Below are positions 16,566 to 26,001 of a DNA stretch of 64,000 bases, piece after piece (the stretch's first letter is position 1; each line of letters begins with the position of its first letter). The DNA comes from Helicobacter sp. MIT 11-5569. GTDB lineage: Bacteria; Campylobacterota; Campylobacteria; Campylobacterales; Helicobacteraceae. A program made the translations under genes and the position numbers. Under the pieces are notes generated by a model, which was given only the letters and a program-made list of their open reading frames with translations, did no database searches and was not told the DNA's origin. The DNA is taken from the NCBI RefSeq assembly GCF_000765695.2, contig NZ_JRPB02000002.1, positions 124,001 to 188,000 on the forward strand. The letters are read 5' to 3'.

Positions 16566-16659
16566 AATCTAAAATCTTTTGTGATGGCGCAAATTGAGCT
16601 ATCCCAAAGGATTTATATCCTTGAAATCTGTATGATTATTCGACAAAAAAGGAGCTTAA

Positions 16660-17784
16660 ATGCTAAACAAAGAAACAATTTTAGATTCCGCATATTCCTT
16701 TGGCAAGGAATATGTTGCACCCTTGACAAAAGAAGCTGATGAGCATGGGAAATTCCCAAAAGCCGCATATGACGCATTGCGTAAAGAAGGCTATATGGGT
16801 CTTTTGGTGCCAAAGGAATATGGGGGTTTAGGTGGTGGAAATTTTGAACACACACAAGTTTGTTATGCTTTGGCACAATATTGTGCAACAACTGCACTTT
16901 GTTATATGATGCACAATACTTCTGTGGCTGGACTCTGTGCAATAGGCTCTGAAAGCTTAAAACAAGAATTTTTGCCAAAAATCTCCAAAGGAGAGATTGC
17001 ATTAGCACTTGCATTCAGTGAAAGTGGCTCTGGAACGCATTTTGGCGAACCAGATATTACAGAAGAAATTGATGGGAAAAATAGAATCCTAAAAGGACGT
17101 AAAAGTTTTGTAACTTCTGCGCAAAACGCAGATTATTATCTCACTTATACAAACTCTTGTCAAAATAAGGGAACAAAGAATATTTGGCTTGTTCATAAGG
17201 ATTCTAAAAATCTTTTTCATGAAGAAAATGTATGGAATGGCTTAGGAATGCGCGGCAATGCTTCAAAACCGGTGCAATATAATGGCGTGAATGTTAGTGA
17301 GGATTTAAGAATCGGAAAAGAGGGTGAGGGTGAGAGTGCAGCAGGTGTTATTTTAATGTATTTTGTTACAGGGCTTGCAGCAGTGTATAGTGGGCTTGCA
17401 AAAGCTGCGTATGATTGTGCGCTTAATCACACAAAAACAAGACAATACACAAATAAAACTTCTCTTAGTGATGTGGAACTCGTAAAAATTCATTTAGCGG
17501 ACATGTATGCCAAGGTGCAAAGTGGAATCGCATTAGCTCTTGATGCGGCAAAGAGTTTTGATAATAGTTGCGAAGATGCTGTTTCTAAAATTTTTGCTTC
17601 ACGCATTAATGCAACACATAATGTGATAGATGTTTGCACGCTTGCAATGCGTTTAGGTGGTGGAAAAGCTTATAGCAAGCTCTTGCCATTAGAACGTTAT
17701 ATGCGTGATGCGCTTGCTTCACAAGTTATGGCACCAAGTCTTGATGTGTTAAAAATTTGGCTAGGTGATGCAATTACAAAATAA
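16660..17784 (+). CDS. acyl-CoA dehydrogenase-fold flavoprotein lacking the catalytic Glu
   Basis: Product of 374 residues with the full ACAD layout: N-terminal helices with LVPKEYGGLGG (about 49-59), the FAD-binding beta domain (ALAFSESGSGTH, then GRKSFVTSAQNADYY), and a C-terminal helical domain ending LPLERYMRDA. In SCAD/MCAD-type enzymes the base is the Glu of TE-x-P-x-E; here the aligned residue is Leu341. At the alternative IVD/LCAD position (helix G) the aligned residue is Phe. Loss at both sites argues against ordinary fatty-acyl oxidation and suggests a DszC-like flavin oxygenase or other flavin chemistry; this is inference. It follows the ferritin-like gene by 94 bases and has a strong AAAGGAG ribosome site. 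Confidence 0.85.
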   Translation: MLNKETILDSAYSFGKEYVAPLTKEADEHGKFPKAAYDALRKEGYMGLLVPKEYGGLGGGNFEHTQVCYALAQYCATTALCYMMHNTSVAGLCAIGSESLKQEFLPKISKGEIALALAFSESGSGTHFGEPDITEEIDGKNRILKGRKSFVTSAQNADYYLTYTNSCQNKGTKNIWLVHKDSKNLFHEENVWNGLGMRGNASKPVQYNGVNVSEDLRIGKEGEGESAAGVILMYFVTGLAAVYSGLAKAAYDCALNHTKTRQYTNKTSLSDVELVKIHLADMYAKVQSGIALALDAAKSFDNSCEDAVSKIFASRINATHNVIDVCTLAMRLGGGKAYSKLLPLERYMRDALASQVMAPSLDVLKIWLGDAITK

Positions 17785-17790
17785 AGGAAA

Positions 17791-18696
17791 ATGATGAAAA
17801 CATTACTACTAGGAGCAGTCGCGTATGACCCTAAGGTTGTGCCTATTTGGGATATTATTAGGGATTATGCGAATGAAAATGCAGAAGCTTTTGGGTGTAA
17901 ATTAGACTATGTGCTTTTTAGCAACTATGAAAGGCAAGTTGATGCGCTTTTAAAGGGACATATTGATATTGCTTGGAATACAAATGTCGCTTGGATTCGC
18001 ACTTTGTATGCAACAAGCGGGAAAGCAAAGGCATTAATAATGCGTGATACAGATGTAAATTTTACAACTAAATTCGTATGTAAAAAAGGGAGTGGAATCC
18101 AAAATATTGCAGATTTAAAGGGTAGAAAATTTGGTTTGGGTTCTATGGATTCTGCGCAAGCAGCGATTATGGGATTGTATTATTTACAAAAAGAATGCGC
18201 ACAAGATGTTGTGTTACAAGAATTTGATTCTCCGGATGCATGTGGCAGGGGAAAGAGTAATACACTAAAATATTCTAGTTTATCTGTTGTGCGTCATAAT
18301 AGCGATGTAGGCAAACATGGAGATACCGGAAGAAGTGAATTTGATATTTTAGAGCAAATAAAGGCTGGAAATCTTGATGCAGGCAGTATTGGTTCTAGCA
18401 CTTGGATTCGAATCTTAGAAGAAGGGAGTTATCCTGATATTGAAAGTTTTTGGACAAGTCCCGGATATTGCCATTGTAATTTTTCTGTGTTGCTAGATTT
18501 TGATACAGGGCTTATGGAATCCTTTAGCCAAATGCTCCTTAGTCAAAATGCCAAAAAAGATAATCCTGTGATTGCAAAAATGATGCAGATGGAAGGCTTA
18601 AATCAGTGGATTAAGGTGGGAGAGAGTGAGCTTAGAGCTTATGATAGTATTTATAAGGCAATGCAAGAACAAAATCTCCTAGAAAATAACCTCTAG
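17791..18696 (+). CDS. PhnD-like periplasmic-binding-protein fold, without signal peptide
   Basis: Product of 301 residues starting MMKTLLLGAVAYDP, which places the first beta strand at the very N-terminus and leaves no signal peptide. Family signatures of phosphate/phosphonate (PhnD-type) binding proteins are visible: VDALLKGHIDIAWNTN, then GIQNIADLKGRKFGLGSMDSAQAA and IKAGNLDAGSIGSSTW. A cysteine cluster, SPDACGRGK and PGYCHCNF, is unusual. No permease or ATPase gene is nearby, so a cytosolic ligand-binding or enzymatic role with the preceding flavoprotein is more likely than transport. It starts 6 bases after the ACAD stop. Confidence 0.8.
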   Translation: MMKTLLLGAVAYDPKVVPIWDIIRDYANENAEAFGCKLDYVLFSNYERQVDALLKGHIDIAWNTNVAWIRTLYATSGKAKALIMRDTDVNFTTKFVCKKGSGIQNIADLKGRKFGLGSMDSAQAAIMGLYYLQKECAQDVVLQEFDSPDACGRGKSNTLKYSSLSVVRHNSDVGKHGDTGRSEFDILEQIKAGNLDAGSIGSSTWIRILEEGSYPDIESFWTSPGYCHCNFSVLLDFDTGLMESFSQMLLSQNAKKDNPVIAKMMQMEGLNQWIKVGESELRAYDSIYKAMQEQNLLENNL

Positions 18697-18702
18697 TTTT
18701 TG

Positions 18703-18732
18703 TAACACTTTACATTGAGGTGTAAAGTGTTA
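18703..18732 (+). terminator. intrinsic terminator-like hairpin after the PhnD-like gene
   Basis: A 12-bp perfect stem (TAACACTTTACA / TGTAAAGTGTTA) around a 6-base TTGAGG loop begins 7 bases after the stop codon. The T-rich tract downstream is delayed and interrupted (ATCTTCTAAATCTTTT), so efficiency is uncertain. It closes the three-gene cassette. Confidence 0.5.
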
Positions 18733-18805
18733 TCTTCTAAATCTTTTGTATTTTTTGTTTTGAGCTACAAATTTTAAAATTTTATGGCAAAATTTCTTAA
18801 TTTAA

Positions 18806-18883
18806 TAAAGTATTTTCTATAATAAAACCACAATTTTGAAGTTATTGTTTCTCTTTGAAGAGTTTGAAATAGTGCATTTTGAA
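18806..18883 (-). pseudogene. decayed remnant of the engB 3' end
   Basis: Bases 18806-18827 are identical over 22 bases to 10573-10594 within the end of engB. The next 55 or so bases stay alignable with small indels, through the codons that in engB encode the segment around NALFSSSLKKQ. Read on the minus strand, the remnant still gives NALF but then is frameshifted and stopped. There is no start and no upstream GTPase region. It lies between the terminator of the PhnD-like gene and murF. The rest of the 18697-19000 gap holds only AT-rich sequence with weak promoter-like boxes (TATAAA 18933, GATAAT 18943) that could serve murF. Confidence 0.65.
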
Positions 18884-19000
18884 TAACTAAGATGTCAGAT
18901 AGATTGTAAATTTTAAGTTTTTAGGCTTGGGATATAAATATAGATAATTTCATTGATTTTTTTGTTAAAATTATGCAATTTTACTTTCAAGGATTTATTT

Positions 19001-20461
19001 TTGCAAAATATTGATATTTTTGTAATAGCAACACGCTGGATATTTCTTGTCGCATTGGGATATTATGCAATGGCAAATCTTCAGTGGTATCACTACAAGA
19101 TTTCTCGCGTTCTTTTTAAGCATCATAAGCAAAGGTGGCATTTATATTATTTTGTTTTTCCTATACTGTATTTTGTTTTGATTCCAAATGATGTTTATTT
19201 TTATATTGGAATTTATGTTTATCTTATAGGGCTTGGAATATGGATTTTTAATCTTAGTAAAAAGCTAATTTTGACAAGCAGGATTCTACGATTCTTTGGA
19301 TTTTATATTGTTTTTATTGTGTTTAACGAGCTTTTGCTTTTAAGTGTAGATGAGCATTCTATTATTACACAAAGTATTTATTTGCTACCGCTTTTTATTT
19401 CTATTTTTATTTCGTCTTTGACAGAAAAGATACTTTTAAATCGTTATAAAAAGCTAGCACAAGATAAGCTAGAGAGCATGTCAAATCTTACGATTATTGC
19501 AATTACTGGAAGCTATGGTAAAACGAGCCTTAAAAACTTCCTCGCTCAAGTGTTGCAAGAGAGTTTCAAGGTATATTCCACTCCTCGTAGTGTTAATACG
19601 CTAACTGGAATCATCGCAGATATTAATCAAAATCTTTCCCCCTTGACAGATATTTATGTGGTAGAAGCTGGAGCTAGAGGAAGTGGTGATATTAGAGAAA
19701 TTGTAGAATTACTTGCGCCACAAATTGTTGTGGTTGGAAAGATTGGAGAAGCGCATATTGAATATTTTAAGAGCATTGAAAATATTTATCAAGCAAAATA
19801 TGAAATTTTAGAGAGTAAGCGTTTAAGTAGAGCCTACATTTATAAGGAGAATATTCAGCCACAAAATTGCTTTGCGCCTGTTGTTAATTTTCCAAACAAT
19901 GCAAGAAAAATCGAAGCAACACTTAAAGGAACAAACTTTTCTCTTGATGTTGCAGGGGAGAAATTAGAGTTTCAAACACTTATTTTAGGTGCTTTTAATG
20001 TGATTAATATGAGTGCTGCTATTGCTGTTGGTAGTGATTTGGGGATTGATAATAAGCGTCTAGTTGCACGCATACAGAAACTCGAACCTATTAATCATCG
20101 CCTGAGTAAAATTGTTGTGAATGGTAAAATTATTCTTGATGATAGTTATAATGGAAATATTGATGGTATGCTTGAAGCAATACGACTTTCTTCTTTACAT
20201 ATGGGTAAAAAAATTATTGTTACACCCGGACTTGTAGAAAGTTCAAAAGAATCTAATATAAAACTTGCAGAAGCTATTGATGAAGTTTTTGATTTGGCGA
20301 TTATTACAGGTGAGCTTAATGCAAATCTCTTGCGCGAAAATATCCATAACACACAAAAGATTCTTTTAAAAGATAAAACACATATTGAGCATATTTTAAA
20401 ATCTACTACTAGCAGTGGAGATTTAATTCTCTTTGCAAATGATGCACCAAGCTATATTTAA
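19001..20461 (+). CDS. murF: UDP-MurNAc-tripeptide--D-Ala-D-Ala ligase with membrane-spanning N-terminus
   Basis: ATP-dependent ligase adding D-Ala-D-Ala to the peptidoglycan precursor. TTG 19001 is preferred because AAGGA lies 7 bases upstream; it gives 486 residues, close to Helicobacter MurF. An upstream TTG at 18953 has no ribosome site. Residues 1-145 form four or five hydrophobic spans in place of the usual soluble N-terminal UDP-binding domain. The Mur ligase core follows: P-loop TGSYGKTS (about 170-176), VVEAGARGSGD, and the hinge LEPINHRLS before the C-terminal domain with DDSYNGN. The gene is followed by the HIT gene, as in Helicobacter. Confidence 0.88.
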   Translation: MQNIDIFVIATRWIFLVALGYYAMANLQWYHYKISRVLFKHHKQRWHLYYFVFPILYFVLIPNDVYFYIGIYVYLIGLGIWIFNLSKKLILTSRILRFFGFYIVFIVFNELLLLSVDEHSIITQSIYLLPLFISIFISSLTEKILLNRYKKLAQDKLESMSNLTIIAITGSYGKTSLKNFLAQVLQESFKVYSTPRSVNTLTGIIADINQNLSPLTDIYVVEAGARGSGDIREIVELLAPQIVVVGKIGEAHIEYFKSIENIYQAKYEILESKRLSRAYIYKENIQPQNCFAPVVNFPNNARKIEATLKGTNFSLDVAGEKLEFQTLILGAFNVINMSAAIAVGSDLGIDNKRLVARIQKLEPINHRLSKIVVNGKIILDDSYNGNIDGMLEAIRLSSLHMGKKIIVTPGLVESSKESNIKLAEAIDEVFDLAIITGELNANLLRENIHNTQKILLKDKTHIEHILKSTTSSGDLILFANDAPSYI

Positions 20462-20481
20462 AAGAATGTAAAGGAAGTGTT

Positions 20482-21021
20482 ATGGATTATCTTTATGCAC
20501 CATGGCGCAGCGAATACTTTGGTAGCAAGAAAGATATTTGTGTCTTTTGTGCAATTTCTAAAGGGATTGATTTATGCACAAATACGCAAGAATCCCAAAA
20601 ATCACAAGAATCCATAGAGCAAGCTGATTTTGCAAATCGTATTTTTTATCGCGATGATAAGATTTTTTGTGTAATGAACAAATTTCCTTATACTCCCGGA
20701 CATTTTTTGATTATCCCTCATATTCATACACCTTCTCCAGAGTTTTTGGATTTAGAGATTTGGCTACATTTACAAAAGTTTGCACAAAAAGGAATCGCGC
20801 TTTTAAAGGAATTTGGTGCAAGCGGTGTAAATATGGGAATGAACATTGAGCGTGCAGGTGGAGCTGGGATTCCAGAGCATTTGCATTTACATCTTGTTCC
20901 GCGTTATATTGGTGATACCAACTTTTTTACAACTATTGGCGATACGCGTGCGTATGGAGTGGATTTTGATAAGATTTTTGAGTGCATACAAGCACTTGCT
21001 AAAACTCATTTTTGCTTTTAA
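20482..21021 (+). CDS. HIT family nucleotide-binding hydrolase
   Basis: Product of 179 residues. The histidine triad is HLHLHL (His133, 135, 137) in PEHLHLHLVPR, the signature of HIT/AP4A-phosphorylase-like proteins. An N-terminal CVFC pair could bind zinc with a distal partner. The family hydrolyses or transfers nucleoside monophosphates from dinucleoside polyphosphates or AMP-amines; the actual substrate cannot be told. It starts 20 bases after murF with AAAGGAAG in between, so it is cotranscribed. Confidence 0.9.
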   Translation: MDYLYAPWRSEYFGSKKDICVFCAISKGIDLCTNTQESQKSQESIEQADFANRIFYRDDKIFCVMNKFPYTPGHFLIIPHIHTPSPEFLDLEIWLHLQKFAQKGIALLKEFGASGVNMGMNIERAGGAGIPEHLHLHLVPRYIGDTNFFTTIGDTRAYGVDFDKIFECIQALAKTHFCF

Positions 21022-21277
21022 ACCCCTCTGCAATTTTTTATAGATAAGGTTTATTCTAAGACTTTGTTAGAAAATACAAACATAAAATTAGGAATCTTCT
21101 TAAAGGAATGGTATTAAAATTTCTAATATTTCAATTTTTGTCATTACTATTTAATGTTTATTAATAATTTTTGAATATACTATTGTTTCATTTATAGCAT
21201 TACGGGATAAAGTTTTAGGTTGGGTTAAGGAATCTTAGATTTATTGTCGTTGGCTACTTTAGTGTTTTTAGGATGGC

Positions 21278-21787
21278 ATGATGAAAAAAATAATCACACC
21301 AAATCAAATTGAAAGGCAGTTTAATGAGGGGAAAATCATTGTTTCCAAAACAGATTTAAAAGGAAAAATTCTTTATGGAAATAGAATCTTTATAAAACTT
21401 TCGGGTTTCACAGAGAAAGAGCTTTTGGGTAAGCCCCACAACATAATACGACACCCAGATATGCCAAAAATCATTTTTAAATTTCTGTGGGATTTTATCC
21501 AAAATGGAAAAGAAATTGTCGCGTATGTGAAAAATCTTTCAAAAGATGGCTCGTATTATTGGGTGAAAGCATTTGTTACGCCATCATTTAACGGCAAAGG
21601 AGAGATTGTCGGCTATCATTCTATTAGGGTTAAGCCAACAGAAGAAGCTAAAGCAGCCATTCAAGCCCTTTATAAAGAATTGCTAGAGATTGAACACAAA
21701 GGGGGAATCCAAAAAAGCCAAGAAAAATTAGAGCAAATTCTAGCACAAAAAGGAGTAAGTTATGAAGAATTCGTATTATCTTTATAG
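21278..21787 (+). CDS. cetB: PAS-domain energy-taxis sensor, CetB-like
   Basis: Soluble 169-residue protein with a single PAS domain (about 18-122): [36 protein letters not shown] and [13 protein letters not shown]. This is the Aer-type PAS layout that binds FAD in CetB of Campylobacter. It has a short C-terminal helix. It overlaps the following MCP gene by 26 bases. Together they form the split Aer equivalent, with the PAS subunit sensing redox state and the membrane MCP signalling. The start is ATG 21278 or 21281, after AGGATGG. Confidence 0.82.
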   Translation: MMKKIITPNQIERQFNEGKIIVSKTDLKGKILYGNRIFIKLSGFTEKELLGKPHNIIRHPDMPKIIFKFLWDFIQNGKEIVAYVKNLSKDGSYYWVKAFVTPSFNGKGEIVGYHSIRVKPTEEAKAAIQALYKELLEIEHKGGIQKSQEKLEQILAQKGVSYEEFVLSL

Positions 21788-23138
21788 ATATTCGCGGTAT
21801 TTTAATTATTGTTTTATCGCCATTTTTGTTTTATTATTTGTGATTGAACTTCTTAATATTCATATTTTATTAGAATTTTTCATTTTCGCACTAGGTATAA
21901 TTGCTTGCACTATGACTTTAATTGCTGGTTTTAGACGCGATGCGTATATCAAAGAAATTACAAATTGTGTTGAACAACTTTCTGTTGGAAACTTGGAAGC
22001 TAGAATCACAAATATTAGAGATAATGGAGCTTTAGGTAATCTTTCTTGGACAATTAATGATTTAGCAGACCAAGTGGAATCTTTTGTTAGAGGGAGTGCT
22101 TCAGTAATAACTGCTGCGAGTGAAAAGCGTTGTTGCAGAAAAGTCAGCACAAAAAGCTTAAAAGGAAGTTTCTCTTATGTTGGGACTCTTATTAATAAAG
22201 CCTCTGATTCTATCAAGCAAGCAGATAAGTTAAGCGCAAAAGGGCTTGTTGTGAATCAAATCTCCAAACAAAGCTCCATAAGTCTTAAAAAAGATTTAGA
22301 TTCTATTTCTACAAGTTTAAATACAATGATTCAGACAATGGACGCAACTTCTAAAGAAACCAAATCTATCTCGGAATCCTCTAAATCTGGAATGCAAAGC
22401 GTGCAAGTGATTGTGGATAATTTTGCCAATCTCTCTGCTATGATGGCACAGACTTCGCAATCTTTTGAGGTCTTTTCAAAGAGAATCAAAGAGATTGATT
22501 CCTTTGTTTTTTTGATTAGAGAAATTACAGACCAAACAAACTTACTAGCCCTTAATGCCGCGATTGAAGCAGCAAGAGCTGGAGAACATGGAAGAGGATT
22601 TGCTGTTGTTGCCGATGAGGTGCGAAAACTCGCAGAACGCGCGACAAAAACTGCATCTGAAATTACTTCTACGACACAAGTTATCAATCAAGAAATGAAT
22701 GAAATTTCAGATTATGTTCAAGAGATTGATACCATTACAAATACTTCTAACGATTTGATGATTTCTTTTAATGAAACTTTTGGGCAAATGGGTAGTCAAG
22801 CTTCTTTGTTGTTGGAATCTATTTTGCACACTAGCAAAAGGTCGCATAGCGCATTGCTTGAGCTAGATTGTATTTTGAAAAAATTTGCGTCTTATTCTGC
22901 AGTGATTACAAATGAGATTCCAAAAATTACTTCACAATGCAATATAGGTGAGGATTCTATGATTGATAAAAGTATTTGTCAAAGTATTTTTGCCTTTGAT
23001 GAAGCAATACGAGAATTTTTGGAATTTATCCAAGTTTCAGATTATACACATAATCAAGCGCAGCTACAAGAACTTTGCCATAAATTTGAGCAAAGAAGTG
23101 AAGAAATTTGCAATCAGTTACATGCGATGAATGCTTAA
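21762..23138 (+). CDS. cetA: methyl-accepting chemotaxis-type transducer, CetA-like
   Basis: Product of 458 residues. Two adjacent hydrophobic helices (about 14-31 and 34-52) leave almost no periplasmic loop, so it has no external ligand domain. A HAMP-like region follows (about 55-110), then the cytoplasmic signalling coiled coil whose tip [20 protein letters not shown] (about 246-265) binds CheA/CheW. Size, topology and partnership with an upstream PAS gene match CetA of Campylobacter, which lets the PAS protein control swimming in response to energy status. Confidence 0.84.
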   Translation: MKNSYYLYRYSRYFNYCFIAIFVLLFVIELLNIHILLEFFIFALGIIACTMTLIAGFRRDAYIKEITNCVEQLSVGNLEARITNIRDNGALGNLSWTINDLADQVESFVRGSASVITAASEKRCCRKVSTKSLKGSFSYVGTLINKASDSIKQADKLSAKGLVVNQISKQSSISLKKDLDSISTSLNTMIQTMDATSKETKSISESSKSGMQSVQVIVDNFANLSAMMAQTSQSFEVFSKRIKEIDSFVFLIREITDQTNLLALNAAIEAARAGEHGRGFAVVADEVRKLAERATKTASEITSTTQVINQEMNEISDYVQEIDTITNTSNDLMISFNETFGQMGSQASLLLESILHTSKRSHSALLELDCILKKFASYSAVITNEIPKITSQCNIGEDSMIDKSICQSIFAFDEAIREFLEFIQVSDYTHNQAQLQELCHKFEQRSEEICNQLHAMNA

Positions 23139-23190
23139 TTTGTTGCAAATTAACTGCGCAACCCACAAAGCTTGCGGTATTAAATTAGAG

Positions 23191-23217
23191 TTGCGATTCC
23201 TTAAGATTTGCTATAAT
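23191..23217 (+). promoter_or_regulatory. promoter of tpiA-fabI
   Basis: TTGCGA (23191-23196) and TATAAT (23212-23217) with a TGC extension directly before the -10 (TTTGCTATAAT). It lies 26 bases before the tpiA ATG and after the CetA stop, and is the clearest box in this gap. Confidence 0.5.
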
Positions 23218-23243
23218 ACCAAAAAAGGATTTTAAGAGGGAAT

Positions 23244-23963
23244 ATGAAAATTATCGCAAGCAACTTTAAAACAAATCATACAAGAAAAAGCACGCTAAGT
23301 TTTTGTGAAGAATTGGAAAAATTTATCACACAAAAAAAGGCGCAAAATCAGTCTTTTGCACACCAGATTGCGCTTTTCCCTCCACAAAGCGCACTTTTAG
23401 ACAATCATTTTAAAAGCTTTCAAATCGGCGCACAAAATGCCTATCCTACACAAAATGGTTCTTATACAGGGGAGATTGGTTTGGAGCAATTAGCAGAATT
23501 TGGAATCCAAACGCTCCTAATTGGGCATAGTGAGAGACGAGAGATTCTTAAAGAATCGCAAAGTTTTTGTGCAGAGAAATTTAAGTTTTTTAGCAATCTT
23601 GGATTTAAAATTTATTATTGCATTGGCGAATCCCAAACTATTAAACAGCAAGGAAACAAGGCGGTTTTAGAGTTTTTGGAATCGCAATTAGAAGGCATTG
23701 ATTTAAACTATTCTAATCTTGTTATTGCATATGAACCTATTTGGGCGATTGGCAGTGGAGTGAGTGCGACTTTGGAGGAAATTACGCAAATCCACACGCA
23801 TTTAAAGCAAAAATTAGGTAAAATTCCGCTTCTTTATGGCGGAAGCGTAAAGCCACAAAATGTGCGTGAGATTCTCTCTTTAGAAGGTGTTGATGGAGTG
23901 CTTGTTGGAAGTGCAAGTTGGGAGATTTCAAGCTTTTGCCAAATTTTAGAAAATTCTCTATAA
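23244..23963 (+). CDS. tpiA: triosephosphate isomerase
   Basis: Interconverts dihydroxyacetone phosphate and glyceraldehyde-3-phosphate. It has 239 residues. Catalytic Lys is K9 in ASNFKTN (the usual NWKMN is altered, as in other epsilonproteobacteria), His is H95 in IGHSERR, and Glu is E164 in AYEPIWAIG. The phosphate-binding YGGSVKPQN and VGSAS segments are intact. Only 9 bases separate it from fabI. The window also holds eno and pgk, but not clustered with it. Confidence 0.96.
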   Translation: MKIIASNFKTNHTRKSTLSFCEELEKFITQKKAQNQSFAHQIALFPPQSALLDNHFKSFQIGAQNAYPTQNGSYTGEIGLEQLAEFGIQTLLIGHSERREILKESQSFCAEKFKFFSNLGFKIYYCIGESQTIKQQGNKAVLEFLESQLEGIDLNYSNLVIAYEPIWAIGSGVSATLEEITQIHTHLKQKLGKIPLLYGGSVKPQNVREILSLEGVDGVLVGSASWEISSFCQILENSL

Positions 23964-24797
<834 letters not shown>

Positions 24798-24821
24798 TGT
24801 GTAACATTTAAGGAGGCGACT

Positions 24822-25088
24822 TTGGAATCGCAATTAATGGGTTTAGCTATTGAAACTTATAAAATCACTTTGACTTTGTCGCTTCCTATGCTTCTTGTTG
24901 GGCTTGTTGTGGGGCTTATGATTAGTATTTTTCAAGCCACCACGCAAATTAACGAAATGACATTAACTTTTGTGCCAAAGATTCTAGCTGTGATTGTCGT
25001 GATTATCTTTACGATGCCTTGGATGCTAAATATGCTTATGGATTTTACGACAAGAATCTTTAATCTAATGCCTAGCTTTCTGTTTTAA
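24822..25088 (+). CDS. fliQ: flagellar export apparatus protein FliQ
   Basis: Inner-membrane subunit of the flagellar type III secretion gate, 88 residues, two transmembrane helices (about 13-35 and 52-77). The family stretch VGLVVGLMISIFQATTQINEMTLTFVPKI is present. The start is TTG 24822, chosen because AAGGAGG lies 7 bases upstream. Its stop overlaps the murB ATG by one base. The fliQ-murB pairing is also seen in Helicobacter. Confidence 0.94.
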   Translation: MESQLMGLAIETYKITLTLSLPMLLVGLVVGLMISIFQATTQINEMTLTFVPKILAVIVVIIFTMPWMLNMLMDFTTRIFNLMPSFLF

Positions 25089-25906
25089 TGTTTCAAAAAC
25101 TGATAGATTTTTCAAAATTTTCAAGTGTGAAAATTGGCACAGAGATTCCGCTAACCTACATAGAATCCCCGCTAGATTATCAAGAGATTTTAGAGCAAAC
25201 CACCCCCCAAATCATCGGCAAAGCAAATAACCTTTTAATAAGCCCTAATGCGCAGAATCTCTGTGCTTTAAGCAAGGCGTTTGATTACATTAAGGATTTA
25301 GGCGATTGCTTAGAAGTTGGTGCTGCAACGCCTAGTGGGAGATTGTTTTCTTATGCTAAAGCGCACAATTTAGGAGGTTTTGAGATTCTCTCTAAATTGC
25401 CCGGAAGTATTGGCGGGATTATCAAAATGAATGCAGGGCTTAAAGACTATGAGATTAAAAGCACATTGCTTGGAATCTTGCAATTAGATTCCGCCTCTAA
25501 GCTTAGTTTTGTAGATGTTAAAAACTTAAACTTAAGCTATCGCAAGAGTGAAATTCAGGGGTTAATTTTTGCTGGGATTTTCAAAAAACAAGAAGGTTTT
25601 AAACAAGAGCTTGTAGAATCCTTTGCCAAAATGCGCCAAAATCAGCCAAAAGAGCCTAGTTTTGGGAGCTGTTTTAAGAATCCTAAAGGGGATTTTGCAG
25701 GAAGATTGATTGAGGAAGTGGGGCTAAAGGGAGTCCGATTTGGCAAAAATAAAAGCTTAATGTTTAGCCCAAAACACGCGAATTTCTTAGTAAATCTTGG
25801 GGATTCCACATTTGAAGAGGCTTTGGAGCTAATTGACTTAGCAGAAGAAAAAGTGCAACAAACTTTTGGAATCGCACTTGAAAGAGAAGTGCAGATTGTT
25901 AGATGA
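25088..25906 (+). CDS. murB: UDP-N-acetylenolpyruvoylglucosamine reductase
   Basis: FAD-dependent second step of peptidoglycan precursor synthesis. It has 272 residues, a short form. The FAD domain shows ILSKLPGSIGGIIKMNAG, and the catalytic region FGSCFKNPKGDFAGRLIEEVGLKG has the conserved SCFKNP loop. It ends with HANFLVN and a C-terminal helix. It starts within the fliQ stop. An intrinsic terminator follows 15 bases after the stop. Confidence 0.93.
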   Translation: MFQKLIDFSKFSSVKIGTEIPLTYIESPLDYQEILEQTTPQIIGKANNLLISPNAQNLCALSKAFDYIKDLGDCLEVGAATPSGRLFSYAKAHNLGGFEILSKLPGSIGGIIKMNAGLKDYEIKSTLLGILQLDSASKLSFVDVKNLNLSYRKSEIQGLIFAGIFKKQEGFKQELVESFAKMRQNQPKEPSFGSCFKNPKGDFAGRLIEEVGLKGVRFGKNKSLMFSPKHANFLVNLGDSTFEEALELIDLAEEKVQQTFGIALEREVQIVR

Positions 25907-25920
25907 AATTTTGCATTTAC

Positions 25921-25957
25921 TTGCTTTTGTTGGAAGCAAAAGTAAATATTATTTTTT
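25921..25957 (+). terminator. intrinsic terminator after murB
   Basis: Hairpin TTGCTTTTG / CAAAAGTAA (9 bp with one G-U pair, 7-base loop) followed by ATATTATTTTTT. It lies 15 bases after the murB stop and immediately before the promoter of the next gene. Confidence 0.6.
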
Positions 25958-25969
25958 AGCTTTTTTTGA

Positions 25970-25975
25970 CGATAT
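25970..25975 (+). promoter_or_regulatory. candidate sigma-28 (FliA) -10 element
   Basis: CGATAT, 26 bases before the ATG at 26002, preceded by TTTAGC and a T-rich spacer. CGATAT is the core of flaA-type sigma-28 promoters in Campylobacter and Helicobacter. A match of six bases in AT-rich DNA is modest evidence on its own. Confidence 0.38.
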
Positions 25976-26001
25976 TAGAATAAACTTTAAAAGGAGATAA
26001 A

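Noticed and set aside
21022-21277. Gap before the cetB-like gene searched for sigma-54, sigma-28 or riboswitch signals
   Set aside because: No GG-N10-GC or CGATAT at sensible spacing and no strong structure; only AT-rich sequence.
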